A stretch of 64,000 bases of DNA from Linaria vulgaris (taxonomy: Eukaryota; Streptophyta; Magnoliopsida; Lamiales; Plantaginaceae). The position numbers and the translations under genes are program-made. The stretch lies in assembly GCA_948329865.1 (NCBI GenBank), contig OX415249.1, forward strand, positions 104,662,786 through 104,726,785, given 5' to 3'. The stretch's first letter is position 1. The number at the start of each line of letters is the position of its first letter. A model generated the notes under the pieces. That model searched no databases and was not told the DNA's origin. It saw nothing but the letters and a program-made list of their open reading frames with translations. Shown here piece after piece: positions 1 through 14,582 of this stretch.

Positions 1-1225
1 TATTTAAGATTTAGAAGTCAAACCGAGCAAAACAAAGGAAATTGTTGAAAAGAGATAATTTTCGAGCAGAGCTTCTTGTTGAGTGGCTAAAGACATATCT
101 AGAGCGACTCGCCCAATCATGAAATACAAAGCTGAAAGTTTATTGGCTGAAAGAGACGATTGGCCACTAAAGATTAGTGACTCGTAGGGATCTCATTATC
201 CTAGTCGAGTGCTCAATATTAATCCTAGTTTAAGTTGTTGTCCATAGAGAATCAAACAACCAAACATGACTAGGAGCGACTAGCACGACCATGATATAAA
301 CACTCTAAGAAAAAATGTGTGACTCGTGGAAATTATATTGTTAGTCGTGCGATGTTGCCCGACATAAAGTCTACCAAATGTTTCCTTAGCTCTCATTTTC
401 ACCACAACATCTATAAATAGTCAAAGAAAAAAACATAAAGACAAACACAATATAGAGCCACTACCATAATAGCATTTAGTTTATTTCTTAGTTTAGTTTA
501 CTAGAACTGAGTAACAGTAGAATAAAAAGAGATTCAAGTAAATAGTTGTGAAGAAGACGACATCACAAGCATTGTGAGGATCTAGAGATTGAAGCTAGGA
601 AATCACACCAGAGTCATGTTTAATCATTCCTCATTGTCTTCAATATTTTCTTATTTTTTATTTATGCTTTGATGACTGTGCAAACATTCATCTTTATGAG
701 ACTATGTGACTTATCTAATTGATAGCCCTTAGCATGTTTTAGAGTCTTTATAATTCTTTTATTTGTAACTTTGTAGGTTTAGGAGTCAAGCTAAGAAATA
801 CTAGGAAAAGTGTTGAAAAGAAATGATTTGGGAGCAAAAAGCAACTCGCGAGCGACTAAGAACGCATCTGAGCAACTCACTCAATTAGAAGGATATAACT
901 GAAAGTTCACTAGATGGAACGAGCAACTTACTCTGTTGCATTACACAAATTAAAGAGACACATCACCTAGTAGACGAGAAACTTGCACTCACTTGAAGCT
1001 CTAATCGCAGTCTCAATCATGGAAAACTTAAGTGACTCAAAGCAAATCAAGTAACTTACACATGTATGGACGAGACTAATTGAGCAAGTTGCCAAATAAC
1101 CAAACGACTTGCTTAGCACATAAAAAGAGCATGGTGGGACTCGCATGACAAGTCTACACCATATATTCCTCTAGATATTTCCCTAGCCCACTCTTCACTT
1201 GTCCATCTATAAACACAATATATGC
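1..1225. repeat. Two diverged direct copies of an LTR-like repeat
   Basis: Bases about 1-480 and 781-1225 align as diverged direct copies. Both hold a 'gttgaaaag' block, an 'actgaaagtt'-type block, 'ctcgc' words and a 'catctataaa' TATA-like end. The stretch between them (about 480-780) resembles the downstream part of plant LTRs, with AT-rich text that includes 'gctttgatgactg'. No coding domain was found. I infer remains of one or two LTRs, possibly Ty3/gypsy, but no TG..CA boundaries, primer site or target duplication could be fixed. The window edge may truncate the first copy. Confidence 0.4.
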
Positions 1226-2900
1226 CTTCCCTACAATTGCCTACTATAGGGTTATTATTATTTGAGCTACTAGTTCTAACAATAAGCGATATCCACCATT
1301 ACCAACTAAGTTGTCGTGTTCTTTGGTTAGGTGTTGTGCTGAATTCACCACCGACAACTAAGATTATTTTGCAATTCTCGTTGTTATCGCAATTATTTCG
1401 TATTTCGATCTTAAGAATGCTTTAATGAGTTTCCTAAAACTACAACACTGATAAAAAGTATCTTCGTATTCAACTCAACACAACATGTTAAATTAAACAA
1501 GAATCGTCCATTAGGTGCTCAGATGATATAATTCCCAGTTTGATTCAGGATCACCTACACTCAAACAAGAAATTGCAACTAGCCGATAGTCCCAACATAA
1601 GCATTCTGATGCTTAAGTGATGATGCAATACTATCCGACCCCCCCCCCCCACAGAGTAATTTTGGGGTATTGATCGAGAGAGTTTTTCAGAACACTGATC
1701 CCGAGCCTGAGAGAGGGAACAATATTTTATTAATATTTTGAGGTGAGAGGACTACAAGTGGAGGAATTTAATTGAGGAGGGAGATATTGCTGAAATAGCT
1801 AGAAGTAAAGTACAAAACTACTAAAAATTACTGTGATTTTTCGGCTGAGAATTTGACGCTAAAATGTTGCTGAAAGTTGTTGTTTATGGGAGTGTTAACA
1901 AGTCCCTATTTATAGGAATTCCAAGGGGTCAATTTCCAATCACGACTAGTCTTCTACTGAGATTTATTGCTTGGGTCGGGTCAAACAATGAGATATAACC
2001 TCTTCTGCGCCAATGAGTATCTCTGACGAGGGTGGCCTATAGTGAGATTTCTCTTGAACCAATAATGATCGTCCATTGGGGGATCTAATCATGAGAGACT
2101 CTTTTGGTCCAACGGGTGTCGTTTGCGTATTGAACCAATATGTGTCGTTTCCTCCGGGCTCCAATAGTTTGTCTTCTGCAGGAGATGGCCAATCAGGTTT
2201 GTTTTTTGTCCTTAATTATGGTGGGTAGTTGGGGTTTTGGTTTCCCCTGAGTTTGTACATATTGGGTTTTCTCTCGTAGCTTCTCCTTTGTTATTATTGA
2301 CGCCCTTCTCGTTCCTGCTAAGAGTTAAGAAAGTATAATTGCAAAGTGTTAGTGACAAAGTTCTTTAAGTGTTGGTGTGGTAGTTGTTTGGGTTGGACGC
2401 CCTCGAAAGTTTATTAGAGTGGTCGCTCCGAGAGAGATTCGTATAAGATTGCTTAGAGTCGTTCGAGAGGGCGTCTGTTTTAAGGAGACTCGTGAGAGTC
2501 CAAGCTACGGCCGCTTGAGTAGGACTCGCGGGTAAGTGGTTTTCGAAATAGAACTTGGGGAAAAGGCGTGGGTGTGTGACCTTAGAGGTCGTGACCCTGC
2601 CGATGGGAGCGTAACGAGCATTATCCCTAAGGGAGAGGTAGACCTTGAGGAGTGGGCCCCAACGGCTTAGTCAGATACGACCCTCGAGGGAGGGAGAGCA
2701 ATCGAGTGTTACCGAGAGAAATGACCATGCCGAACACTGCTAGTCGGGAGAGGATCGGGTGAGGCCTTGGAGGATGCGACCCAATGCCTTTCGGTTAGCG
2801 TGGTCGGAGGATATGTTTCAAGAGTCTATTCTCCGACCCTGGAATACCTCTCTTCATTATTCGAGTGTTCCTCTTGTGAGAGGAATTAGTTATATTTTAG
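1226..2900. other. Unassigned stretch with a C12 tract and a GC-richer block
   Basis: No gene was recognised. There is a run of 12 C at 1639-1650. The segment about 2390-2850 is clearly richer in G and C than its surroundings and has many 'gaccct', 'cgagag' and 'cttagag' words, which suggests a separate origin such as the leader of a decayed retroelement. The short open frames here are unconvincing. Confidence 0.3.
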
Positions 2901-4577
2901 GATATGCATCATCAATAAGTTATTAAGAATTTAAATAGTAAAGTCTGGAGAAAGAACGTTATAGCTTAGAGAATGAATGTCAAACGAAAAAATGACTACG
3001 TATTTTTCTCATGTAAAGGTTATTCATATGAGTTACGTGGGGGCAAAAAAGGGCTTGGTCCATGTTTGGTAGCATGGTGGAAGTTCAAATATGTAGTCTG
3101 ATTACCTTATTGGTATGCAATGTTTAACTTTGCCAATATCGATCGAGTCTGTTGCAATGCATAACGTTTTCTTTTCTTTAAATAAGAGAATCAGAGAATG
3201 TATTCACGTCTTTGGTTGCTTAATATTTTCTCTATAGGAAAGTTTTACAAAGAGATCATGTTGTAGAGCCTTTGCCTTGTCACGTGTTATTTGCGTGCCA
3301 AAACTAAAATTTTACTTCGTCATATGATTCACGTCACACGTCACTAGACCAACTAAATAAAAGAATTAATTGATATGTTTTAATTTTCATCGAATAACTA
3401 AACTAGACTAGAGGCAATAATGCGAGTATATTGATTATTGCATTTTATATTGATGTTATTGACTTAAGCAAGTAAAAGATAGCAACAGTGAGAATCTAAT
3501 GGCAGCTGCACCCTATACCTGTGCACACGTACGTATTTGTAATTCACACCTATATATTGAAACCTACACCTAGCCTCTGCTGCATGCATACTGCTCTAAT
3601 AAATTTGGCTTGTTTCTCCCAAATAATGAGTTTAACTGAGTTTTCTTTGTGCCATGGAATCTCGATGGGAAATAGCGGATACACGCACGAAAGAAGAAAA
3701 TGAAGTGGAGTTTTTTTTTGATAAGGAAAATGAAGTGAAGTTTAGCTGAGTTTATTTTGTGCCCTCAAATTTTGTAAATATTAGAGGAGGCATGCAACTT
3801 GCAAGAAATGAAAATAAATATATTTGTTTAAATCATTTGCTGGAGTATTAAATAACTTATTTTCTATATTTGGAAGGCGGTAATTACGCATATGTGTGTG
3901 TGATTTTATCCCAAATGTTTACTTTTCAGGCCATTTTGTTTACTAAACCAACAATTTATGAACCTTGGATCCACTTTAGAAACTCCATTTGTGCTTAAAA
4001 TTAATACCGAAGAAAATCTTCTAATATTTGTTGTTAGTTAGCGATATTGCCAAAACAGATCTAGATTGTTGCTGCGAGATCAATTTTTAATCTATTCCCA
4101 GTGTACCTTAACAAATAAGGAATACATCAATCAAATTCCTTATATACCTAATAATACTTTTCTTCATCAATTATAGTAATTAGCTTGATAATAATAATAC
4201 CTCTCTCCATATGTAGCGTATGTATATATATGTATAACCTCTTACCATAATTTTTATTTCTTTACAATTAATTATTTCAACGAAAAGTTCTACAAACAAT
4301 CTTCAATTATTTTAACAAACCACAAATTAAATGAATTTATTTAATCAATTGTACTGTACAAAAATCATACTTTCCAACTTCAACAATAAAGAGTGATTAC
4401 ATATTGATGCCTTTTATTGCAATAGTAAGTACTTATCAAATAAATTATAAATATTTTCTGTTATTATTTATAACTTTTAAGTTAGTTACATAATTATACC
4501 TTTAAGAGAAAAATAGAAAGAAAAAATATGTATGAAGAAGGATTGATCAAATAAAAAACAATTACGAAAGAGAATTT

Positions 4578-4620
<43 letters not shown>

Positions 4621-7600
4621 GAACTGAGTAATTAGGGTGGTCACTTTTTCTAATACATTTCATCAATTTAATTTCATCAGTTGGGGTTTCATTGACCAAA
4701 AAAAAAATTATTGATTTTCTTTTTTCTTTTTTAAGTTGAGTATTAGCAGCCTACTTCGTTAAATTATAGAAATAACGATAATAGACTTAGTATAGTTTAT
4801 CAAAAAAGAAAAATACGAATAATTTATTGTTAAAAAAATATGGCAAGAAGTGATACATGTGTATATATATATATATACACATATGGCTAGATAATTTGGA
4901 GAGAGGTGATAGCTTGCTATACCGAGTTAGTAAAATTACTGATCTAGTATTACATAATTTCAATCAACGCTCTTAGTTAACAAACTTCTTCGCTTAAAAT
5001 AAAATAAGAATTTGTCCTTCCTCACTTTTGGAATCTTCTTTTAAAAATATTTCGAATTTAAATTACGCACTCAACAAATACCTCGGAACATTAGTTGATC
5101 AAGAACTTGAATGCCATAGCCCATTATATGCGTTTACTCGTTCAATTAATAATAGGTGAGCCTAGAGCGCATGAATAGGAGTTTTCAATATTTCTTGCAT
5201 CGTAAAAGAAATTTGTACAATTTGTTTTGGAGGGGTAAGAAGATTTTCAATATATATGTGAAGGGAACGATTTTTATTGACGAATGAGTATCGTTGAACC
5301 TATAGTATGTGTCGACACGCGAAACTTCAATGGATATTGCTAATTTTGTCCTTAATAAGAAATTATTTATTATATGTTCGAATTACTTCATCAGACTCGG
5401 TGGAACAATGTGAATTTACCTACTTGATCGAAACTGAGAATATGATGTAACTAGAAAGTTAGCAGCGAATTCTTGGCACTTGCCCCAAGAAATGCTCTTT
5501 CAAATACAGACATAGGTCTACTTTAGCACTTATTAAGAATTACCATAATCATCATAAATTCGCACGTAAGCCTGCCACAAAAACTTTCTGATATATTATG
5601 ATGCGTGATAACACTCTCTCCCTATACTTTTTCCCACTTAATTATTCATCCATATATATATCGAGTCTACACAAGGCTACGAACACATGAATGTTATTGT
5701 GATGGTACATTGATATTCGAGCCCCATTAATTCCATTATTGTTTGTCCAATTGCACGAGTTTGCTTGCTCCCCGGCTACGTACGCATATGCCCCCTCACC
5801 AGTTACAGTACTCTCGTAATTTAATTCTCTTTTATTTTGGTTCAACTTCACTCTCTAGTCTCTTCGCATTTCCTTTTATCCTTTTATATATTTTGGAAGC
5901 AAAATAAATTGATGGCCTTCGGTTGATCAGAGTGTACTCCATTTTTAAACTACTATGCAATTATCAGAAAAGGAAGATACATTATTGAATATAAGAGCGT
6001 GAGATAAGTTCTTGTAAAAAATGGTCTAGTGTTATCAGTTATGAACATTAAAATAGGCTCATATTGTTGGGACCCGAGTTTATGTATAAAATTTTGACAT
6101 TTTGGCATGTAAGACTCAGGTCAGGGGTTGCCAATTTGATTTTAGGGATTAAAATGTATCGCCCCAAAAATTATGAAGAAAATAAATTTATACTTTAGTC
6201 CTTGTACTTTTGAAAATTTCTATTTTGACACTAAATGTTTAGAAAAATTTGCATTTGAGCCTCCTGAACTTAAAAGTTAGTCCTTTATTATATTTACAGG
6301 TCTCTAATCCTAAAATATATATATTTTAATTTCAAATATTAACCAAGTTAATTGAATTATCTAGAAAAATTACATAAGTAAATATGTATGTAACAAAGAA
6401 ATCTAATTGTACCTATTTGAGTTTTAATTATAAATAATTGAGGGACTTGATATGCAATTAACCAACTGATGAAGTAAGCCATGACATCTTTTTGATGAGG
6501 TAAGCCATGACATCCTTAAGAGCATGATTAAATTCAGATTGTTTTGTGATTTATTATAAAATAATCAAGATGAGACACAAATAGTTATGATTAAATTACT
6601 ATTTTCGCATATCACCATTGTTCAACATTTTATACAGCCCAAAATAATTTAACTCTACAAAAGTAACTAGAAATAAAAGTTGTTCCTTTTTGTGTTCGTT
6701 CGGAAAATAATTTTTCAAAATTTTTATCTTGCCATTTTCTACCCAAAAAGACGCCAAAACTTTTACTGCGCAGAAAATACCAATTCTGCCCTTACACCTT
6801 GGAAAAATCGTATCAAATAGTAGAAACATTATTTTACTACCTATTTTTGGATACATAAACTTCTTGGTGTCTTCTATCTTTGTATGAAGACATATTTTTC
6901 AAATAATATGATCTAGAATGCCGTAATACATAAACCGTTAACTACTGCCAAGAAATTCGATAACGACTCTTATGTTGCAAGAATTATTTAGCATAACAAA
7001 CCTTTGTGTTTTCACAAAATCTTGGATTCCCACACCTCTCATGATGCTAGAAACCATAAACCATAAAAAGACTTGAAAACTAAGTTCATTTGGATGTCCA
7101 ATCAAAGGTAAAACCAAAATTACGGTGATTTTTCAGTTTATTTGGCACAACCTTTATTTTCTAAGTTTTAATCACCATCATAATTCAAGTATTTATCACA
7201 CACATAAATTTAACATGATATAGTATTAGTTATAATTAGATTATTATGATTTATAATCATGAATTGACATTTTTGTGATTTTATTTATAGCATTAAATGG
7301 TAGATTTATCATGTTTAACATACTACTTTCATAAGTCTTACAAGATTATTTTTGCCACTTCATGACTTAAGCATCAAATAAGATTATTTATCATAATAAA
7401 CATTCTTTATCACATGTTTTGATAAATTTCTCATGTTATATATTTATATTTAAGTTATAACTTAATTATGTGCATTTTAAACTAACTATGTAAAATAAAG
7501 TAATAATTGATCAAGTTAGACCTTTTAAGGTGTTACTTCATATGATACTTATTTGATGTGTGAATTGATTAAATGCCAAAAAGACGAGTTTTCCTAGAGT

Positions 7601-9150
7601 TAGTTAAGTAATACGTTTTTAAGGATTGATTATGCATCAAATTAGACAGTTAATCAAACCGTATTTGTTACAGTAACTTGTCATCAGAGTGACTTTACTA
7701 CGGATACTCATAGTCATAAGTTTGAACATATGGTTGTTTAATATAATTTTGAGCTATAAATAAGGTGGTTAAAACAATAGATATTCAATATTCAATTGAA
7801 GCATATGTTTTTCTTTAATTCATCATCTAGGATTTTCATGTTTTGCGTAATAACATAAATTAAGCTTATGTGTTATTTACTAACATTTACATTGTAACAA
7901 GCATTCTTAACAAGAGCGCTCTCAATTTTACCAACATGAGATCTAAAAAAAAAAATATATTAATATGTGTTGTGGTGAATTATAAATTCAGTTGATTAAT
8001 ATTATTTAAACTTGTTAAAGGTTTGACGACCTAATCAACGCCATCAAGGTTCCCGGTACGAGTTAAGGTGATGTTCAATTTTTGATTTGTTCTAGCCCGT
8101 TTGGCATCCGACCCTGAGGAACTTGGACAGAAAAGCCACTACTCCGTTACCAAATCTCGAACAACCTATATTTTATCATAATATCGTTTTGCATCTCATC
8201 TCATAACATGATTTTCTTACTCGTCGTTCAATCATATCCAATCATTTATTATTTATCATATTGATTCATAATCATGGTAATTTCCCGATACTTTAATCTC
8301 ATCTTCTGGCTCTTGAACTGTGCAAAGAGCAACGAACTATGTTCGAGACATGTAACTCAATGAGCAACGAATATTATCCGGTTTACTAGCTTATTTGTTT
8401 ATCTGTTATACCTATTGGGACGCCTTTGAGAAGTTGGGCCCAAAGATTGAGTCGAGTTACTCCTGGGCAAGAAGGACTGTCGATTTAAGTAATTTCGCTT
8501 GATACCCATCTATCTAGGAGCTTCTTGCAGTCAGGAGTTGGATGTAACCCCGCGTGCTGGATCGACATGTACTCGAGCATATCTCTTGATTATTTGCGAG
8601 GTCGCTCTTGGTCTGGAGGTATAAGGTAGAATATTAGAAGTCATAAGGTTGAATTCGTTTATTGTTAAGCACAAGTTCATTAACTATTCTATTAAAATTC
8701 CAGTACCATTGCTACATCAAATTATCTAGTTGAACTGTTTCTACCAGTAAGATCACTCCTCGAAATGTATCCATTAAATCACTGTTAATTCTTGCATTGC
8801 CAGTTCTTTTATATGAATCTTACTAAGTCATTAAAGACTTATTCCTCGTTTCTTCTGTCCATTTCTCAGGATAAAAATCAACATGGCAGCATGGATCAAG
8901 TGAATAATTGTTCAAGCGTGTGATTTGGGATATTCGTGTTTTGTCACTAGTGCATAACCATTAAAAAAAAGTCACATTGTTTGTAATACAAGACTTCCGT
9001 TGTATATATCAAAATATATTTTAGAAAACGTGTATGGTTTTGATCCTGAACAAGTGAGACCCCTTCATATGAGTTATATTTTAGTCTGAGTTGGGTAAGT
9101 GACTAATCATCACCGAACCAACTCGGATCGGAGCATGGCTCGTGGGACGC
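2901..9150. other. AT-rich intergenic DNA without a recognised gene
   Basis: Both strands are stop-rich. It holds a TA microsatellite (4581-4617), a short TA palindrome flanked by GTG/CAC (about 4860-4881), and a GC-richer patch at about 8020-8640 that reads like part of a decayed element but has no domain. I see no RNA gene or convincing exon. Confidence 0.5.
4581..4617. repeat. (TA)n microsatellite
   Basis: Uninterrupted TA dinucleotide repeat of about 18 units. Confidence 0.95.
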
Positions 9151-9194
9151 GGTCGTCACATAAAATCACTACGACATTGAACGGGATCGTGCTA

Positions 9195-9905
9195 TCAAAA
9201 TCTCGTTATATTGAGACAATACTCAGTAACTACAATGCGTATGACAGTCCACCAGCTAAGAATCATGGCGAACATGTCTCTCAAATAGAATATGGAGGAT
9301 AATAGGTTGTCTAATGTATATCTTGATCTGCACTCACCTGGATATTGCTAAGTAGACAAACTAAGTAGATATGCGAGTAATCCAAACAAGATCATTGGAA
9401 GGCTTTAATTAGAATACTTGAGTATCTAAAACACATCTTAGCTTATGGATTGCATTATAGTAGATATCCCGTTGTATTAGAAGGATACAATGATGCTAAA
9501 TGGATTTTATATTCTAAGGACACTAAATCCACAAGTGGTTATGTCTTTTCCATTAGAGGTGGAGTTGTGTCGTGGAACTCTTCAAGAAAAACATGTATAG
9601 CTCGTTCAACGATGAAATCCACTTTTATTGCTTTGGATAAAGTCAGTGAAGAAGGAAAATCATTTTGTCACTTTCTTGAGGACATTCCTTGTTGGAAATA
9701 GTCAGTGTATGTAATTATGATACATTGCAACAACCAATCAACTATTGGAAGGGCACAAAGTGACATGTTTAATGGCAGCTCTAGACATATACATCGTAGA
9801 TATAATACCATAAGGTAGTTGATCTCTAATGATGTCATTTCCATTTATTATGTATAATCAAAGGAATATTTATAGTATTCATTAACCAAATGTTTACATA
9901 GAGAT
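9195..9905 (+). pseudogene. Ty1/copia pol remnant: end of reverse transcriptase plus RNase H
   Basis: Translated segments match the tail of copia reverse transcriptase and RNase H in the right order: QSRYIET-like text, then 'VSQIEY', 'KLSRYASNP', 'LEGYNDAKWI', 'KSTSGYVFS', 'GGVVSWNSS' and 'CIARSTMKS' (usually ARSTMES). These are followed by the usual 'NQSTIGRAQS' type block and an 'HIRRRYN' block. The reading jumps frame and hits stops near 9300 and 9700, so this is a dead fragment. Everything upstream (gag, protease, integrase, most of RT) is missing. The matching 3' LTR lies downstream from 10470. Confidence 0.85.
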
Positions 9906-10469
9906 CAGACGTACTCTTTATCGAGGGGAATGACTTTAACACCCAATACTAAAGAATCTATGTGATAGAACCCAACCATGTTGACTATAGATCTGAAGAT
10001 CTTGGTTCAATGGGACAATAAAATTGCAAGGATTCAAAAATATCATTTTGGTGCTAACTCTAGCTCATTACTGTGTACGATAAATGTGCTACTTGTAGAA
10101 AGGGAAAGATTAATTTTAACTTTTAATGATTCCTAAGCTTAAATAAGTAGAGTATGACATGATGCTCCTTTTAAGAGATCACCTATGTAAGTATGAAGTT
10201 TGTCCACTTCGTAAGAAAACACTTATGAACCTAATGGTTGTCCATGGTCAAAATGGACACAACCATGAAAATCAAAATTGTTAGGGGATTTACTATGTCA
10301 ATACAATTGTCTTGGTTTAAGCTAACAGCTGAACAGTTTAAGACATCACGTTCACTAAATAACTAAGTAAATTCGATGTGTTCCACTAAGGTTGGTTCAA
10401 AGCCAAAAGCTATATTTTTCAATGCTGTAAGCTTTCAGCCTGAACTCTCTCGAGCATATTATTGGGGAT

Positions 10470-11400
10470 TGTTGGGAAATATTGGTTTCAACCCAATGTT
10501 TGCTAATTTATTTTAATAGGTTCTATTTTATAAGATTGGAATTTCTTTAGCTTAATGAAATATATCTTTCGTGTAGATGGATCTAGTATATTTAATTGCT
10601 CAAAGCCAAATGGGGATGAATGAGAAGTTGAATGCTAAAGTTAGCTAGTTAAAATAAGTTACTTTGAAGATATTAAAGAAAATGGGTGGGAAGGTGGAAA
10701 ATCATCATCCCACATAGAAAGATGGAGCTAAAATAATACATCTTATTTGTTGCTTGTTTAGGACAAGGGTTTGGGCCTCTTGGGGTACCACTTGTCTTTA
10801 AAGGGTAGGACCTAGATGCTATAGGCCATGCTTTGGGCGCCCCGCCGCCGTTTGGCCTGCCCGGACTGGTCGGGGTTGTGGTCATGGATCACGTGTCGTG
10901 GACCTGTGCTTGGGCTTGAGCTAGAGTTAGAGCTTGGACTTGGGCTTTCTCTACAATATTAATCTTTTTTGGACAAAGTTTAAGTAAATAATTAATTAAT
11001 TATTCAAAAATTAATAAGTCTCAAATTGATTAATTATTAAAACTTGACGAGGTGTAAAAATCAGTCGAATCAGTGTGTCTAATAGACTAAAAATCAGACA
11101 GAAAAATCCAGTCAGGGAACAGTCATCTACACACCGAGTCGGCACAAAAAAAACTCATTTCACACGAATGGGTGCACAGTCAGACCGAAATGGTGTGAAA
11201 TATGATGAGAAAATTGCGACGTGGAAAATATGTGTCCCTCCAGTCACCCTCTAGGCCAACTTTTGTATTCTAAAAATAGACCCCCTCCCTCATTTCTTCA
11301 TTTTTTATTCAATTCAATACATTATCTTTTTTTTTTCTTTTTTTTTGTTTCGAGAATTCAAAACTTTCTTTTGGTTCGTCTTTCTTAATATTTGTAGTGC
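10470..11400 (+). repeat. 3' LTR of the copia remnant
   Basis: The LTR probably begins with TGTTGGGAAAT at 10470, directly after the purine-rich ATTGGGGAT that would be the polypurine tract. It lies downstream of the copia RNase H remnant in the same orientation. The body contains a GC-rich patch (10790-10900). The 3' end is uncertain: I see no clear CA end, and a second LTR is absent, so the limit near 11400 is approximate. Confidence 0.55.
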
Positions 11401-11499
11401 TACTATATTAAGAAGTTACTCGTTGTATCTTGGAAAATTATGGCCGAACAAACTGTAAGCACTAAGTGGGACAAATATTGTTTTAAAGAGAAAGAGTTC

Positions 11500-14400
11500 A
11501 ACTCTTCCATCGACTTTATATTTTATTTGTTTTTTCTGAGTTACACCCATTAAGATCAACATATTTCATTGCTGTTAGGTCAACACATGAAAGAATAGGT
11601 AGATCGATCGGATATGGGTCTTGTTCAGATATGAACGACTTCAATAAATTTATATATGAACTGGACATCAACGATATCCCATTACTGGCTAGAAAACACA
11701 CATGGTACAAAACATAGGCGACATGTATGAGTAGGCTAGACATATTCTTCATTAACGACGAGTGGCTCGATACATGTGAAGGATTGGTACATAAATGTCT
11801 CAATAGATAGGGTTTTGATCATTGTCTAGTCTTACTAAACTCCATAATCAAGACGGGGGGGGGGGGGGTACCATTTAGATTGACAGACTGTTGGTTTAAT
11901 CATAAGGAATCTAAATCCTTCATGAAGAGTGTTTGGGTTAAGTCAAATGTCTCAAGTTGGGGTGCTTTTATCTTTAAAGAGAAACTTAAATCTCTAAACC
12001 AAGAGTTGAAGGTTCGGAACAAACAAAGTTTTGGAAATTTAGATTCAAAGATTTTAGAGATTCAAGATTGGATTGCTAAGAGAAATCTGAGGTACTTTCG
12101 AACGAGGAGGTGGCAAAGAGAAAGGAAGCATGGAGGGAATTATGAAGTCTACGAAGAAGCAAAGATGGCTTATTGCATCAGCGGTCAAGAATTTATTGGA
12201 TTAAAGAAGGAGACTCAAACATGAAATACTTCCATAAGTGTATCAATAGAAGAAAAGCAACTAATTGCATCCAGTGACTGTTCATAAATTAAAGATGGAA
12301 AAAGAAGTTGATGAAATTAGAAAAGAGATCAAATTGTATTTTGAAGAAAATTTGAAAGATGTAAATTGGTCTCGCCCGTTGATGGCTGACATGGGTTATA
12401 GTAAGCTCAACTTGGAGGAAAAGAATTTCCTTACGAATCCTTTATTCAAAGCAGAAATCAAGGAATTTATATTGTCTTGCGATGGGACAAAATCGCCAGG
12501 CCCGGATGGCTTTAACATGAACTTGTATATCATTCTAGGACTAGATTAAGAAGATTTATACAAATTTATTTCTTAATTTCACTTAAACTCAAAGCTTCCG
12601 CGTGGATTTAAGTCCTCTTTCTTGGTGCTTATTCCGAAGCTTTTGAATTCTCAGCGGATTAGCGAGTTTTGCCCAATCTCTTTAATTAGCAGCTTTATAA
12701 GATTCTTGCTAAAGGCTTGGCCTTGAGGTCGGGGAAATTTATTTACAATCTCATTTCTAAGGAACAAACTGCTTTCTTAAAAGAAAGGTGCATTATGGAC
12801 AACACTCTTGCTACGAGTTAAACCATTAACGATGTCCAAATGAGTAGAAAGAAGTGAGTGGGTTTTAAGGTGGATTTTAAGAAGCTGTTTGATAACGTCA
12901 ACTGAGAGTTGTTCGATAACATGATGAGTCATGGCTTTTACGAAGTTTGGAGAAAATGGATTAATATTTGCCTCAAAACAACCACACTTTCTATTGTTGT
13001 TAAAGGAAGTCCTACGGACCATTCTGATATTTTCCACGGGCTGCTATTTCTTATCGGTGCCGAAGGCTTAAATGGTCTTATAAAATCAGCAAAGCGCATA
13101 AATCTGTTCAAGGGAGTGTACATCTATTCAAGCTCTATGCTAACTGGGATACCCTTATATTTTTTCTTCTTTTACACTGCACCGAAGAAAGCCATCAAAG
13201 CGATCGCAAAGTCACAAAAGCATTTTACCTGGAGCAGAAACTGAGAACTCGGAAAAAACCTCTTAGATAAAGTGGGAAAATATTGAAAGATAAAGGGGGA
13301 ATGGAAATAAAGGATTTGGATTATTTTAATATTGCTTTGCTTTGAAAGTGAAGATGTGGAATGAAGCATAATGAGAAGGCATTGTGGAAAGAAATCATTG
13401 AAGTGAAGTACAAAAAAATTCAGAACGAAGAGGTGGAAAATACAATTAGGATTACGTACATTTGGTGGTGTCGTCTTAATTCTCTGGATAAAGGATGTCA
13501 CAATCATATATGGTTTCAGGAGGGTATTCTCAAAGCGGTCGATAATGGAGAAAACATGAGGTGCTCGCTAGACAAATGGATTAGCTAGGAACCTCTTCTA
13601 TCCCACTTTCGTTGACTTTTTACAATCGCTACAGATAAAGATATTCTGATTACTAAAAAACGAGATTGGTCTTCAGAGTAGTAGAGATGGCGTTGGGTTT
13701 GGAGAAGAGATCTATTCTCGTGGGAGGAAAATCTATTTGAGGAACTTGTTTAAGTGATTAAGAACTTCCGTCCACGATATGATAAAGACGATAAATGGGA
13801 CTGGAAATGGAATGCAAACATGCATACACTGTGAAATCTGCGTACTGGAAAATTTTAAAAGAACTACATAATCAAGAGGATAAGGTTCTTAGTTCAATTT
13901 GGCAATTGAGTGCTCCACTTAAAATAAAGAAATTTTCTTGGAGATTAATTCAAAACAGAATACCTACCAAAATTAATCCAAACAAAATGGTGTTAACCTT
14001 AATGATGATGATTTAAAGTGTTTGTTCTGTAATTGCAGCGAGGAAAGCGTCAATCACTTGATTTGTTATTGTCCCAACTCCTACCAAGTCTTGATGAATA
14101 TTATTAAATGGCTTGTTGGGCATACACGTTTGAATGAGAACTGTAGAGATCAATACATTCAGATTGGAGGTCTTTTTTTGTGGAGCAATAAATAATTATC
14201 TATTTATCACGCACATGTGTGCTAAGCTCGTATATGCGTGTGTCTATAGCTCATGCGTGTGTTTAGTCTATTTATTCTTTACGCGCCTATGCGGCCGCTC
14301 TACTTCCGTTAAATCCAGCCTAGCATCTGGTTATTCAGAGCTTGGTTTATTTGGCTTTAAGAAATAATGTCCTTTTCTAGAATGAATGAAAGTTGGTGGG

Positions 14401-14582
14401 TGAAGTGTTTGAGATGATAAATGTCCGATCTTGGATTTGGGTCAAGGGTAGATTAATATACTTTCACTTCTTTTTTAACGAATGGTCGGATTTCTCCATG
14501 TATTATAATTTCTAGCATCGTACTTTGGAGTATTACTTATACTCCTTCTCACGTAGTAAAATTTTCTTTGCCGATAAAAAAC
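11500..14582 (+). pseudogene. Decayed L1-type LINE (ORF2)
   Basis: Conceptual translation in shifting + frames gives the ordered parts of a plant L1 ORF2. An endonuclease tail is seen at about 11595-11850 ('DMNDFNKFI', 'DIPLLARKHTWY', 'SRLDIFF', 'DHCLVLL'). A linker follows ('WGAFIFKEKLKSL', 'FGNLDSKI'). Reverse transcriptase starts at 12430-13130 ('CDGTKSPGPDGFN', 'FCPISLISS', 'WRKWINICL', 'AEGLNGLI'). A C-terminal zinc-finger-like RVT domain follows at 13800-14170 ('YTVKSAYWKIL', 'KKFSWRLIQNRIPTK', 'CLFCN'). The YADD block is absent: the RT jumps from 'INLFKGV' to a later block at about 13130, so an internal deletion is likely. A G-run at about 11854-11868 sits in the coding path. The 3' end has the 'ttggagtattacttatactcc' type motif and a short A tail near 14582. 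Many stops and frameshifts make it dead. Confidence 0.85.

Noticed and set aside
2390..2850. GC-richer block considered as an rRNA or organelle fragment
   Set aside because: No conserved rRNA or plastid motif was recognised, and the repeated short words look more like a decayed retroelement leader.
4560..4882. TA-rich palindromes considered as MITE ends
   Set aside because: They are simple TA repeats with short GTG/CAC edges and no target duplication.
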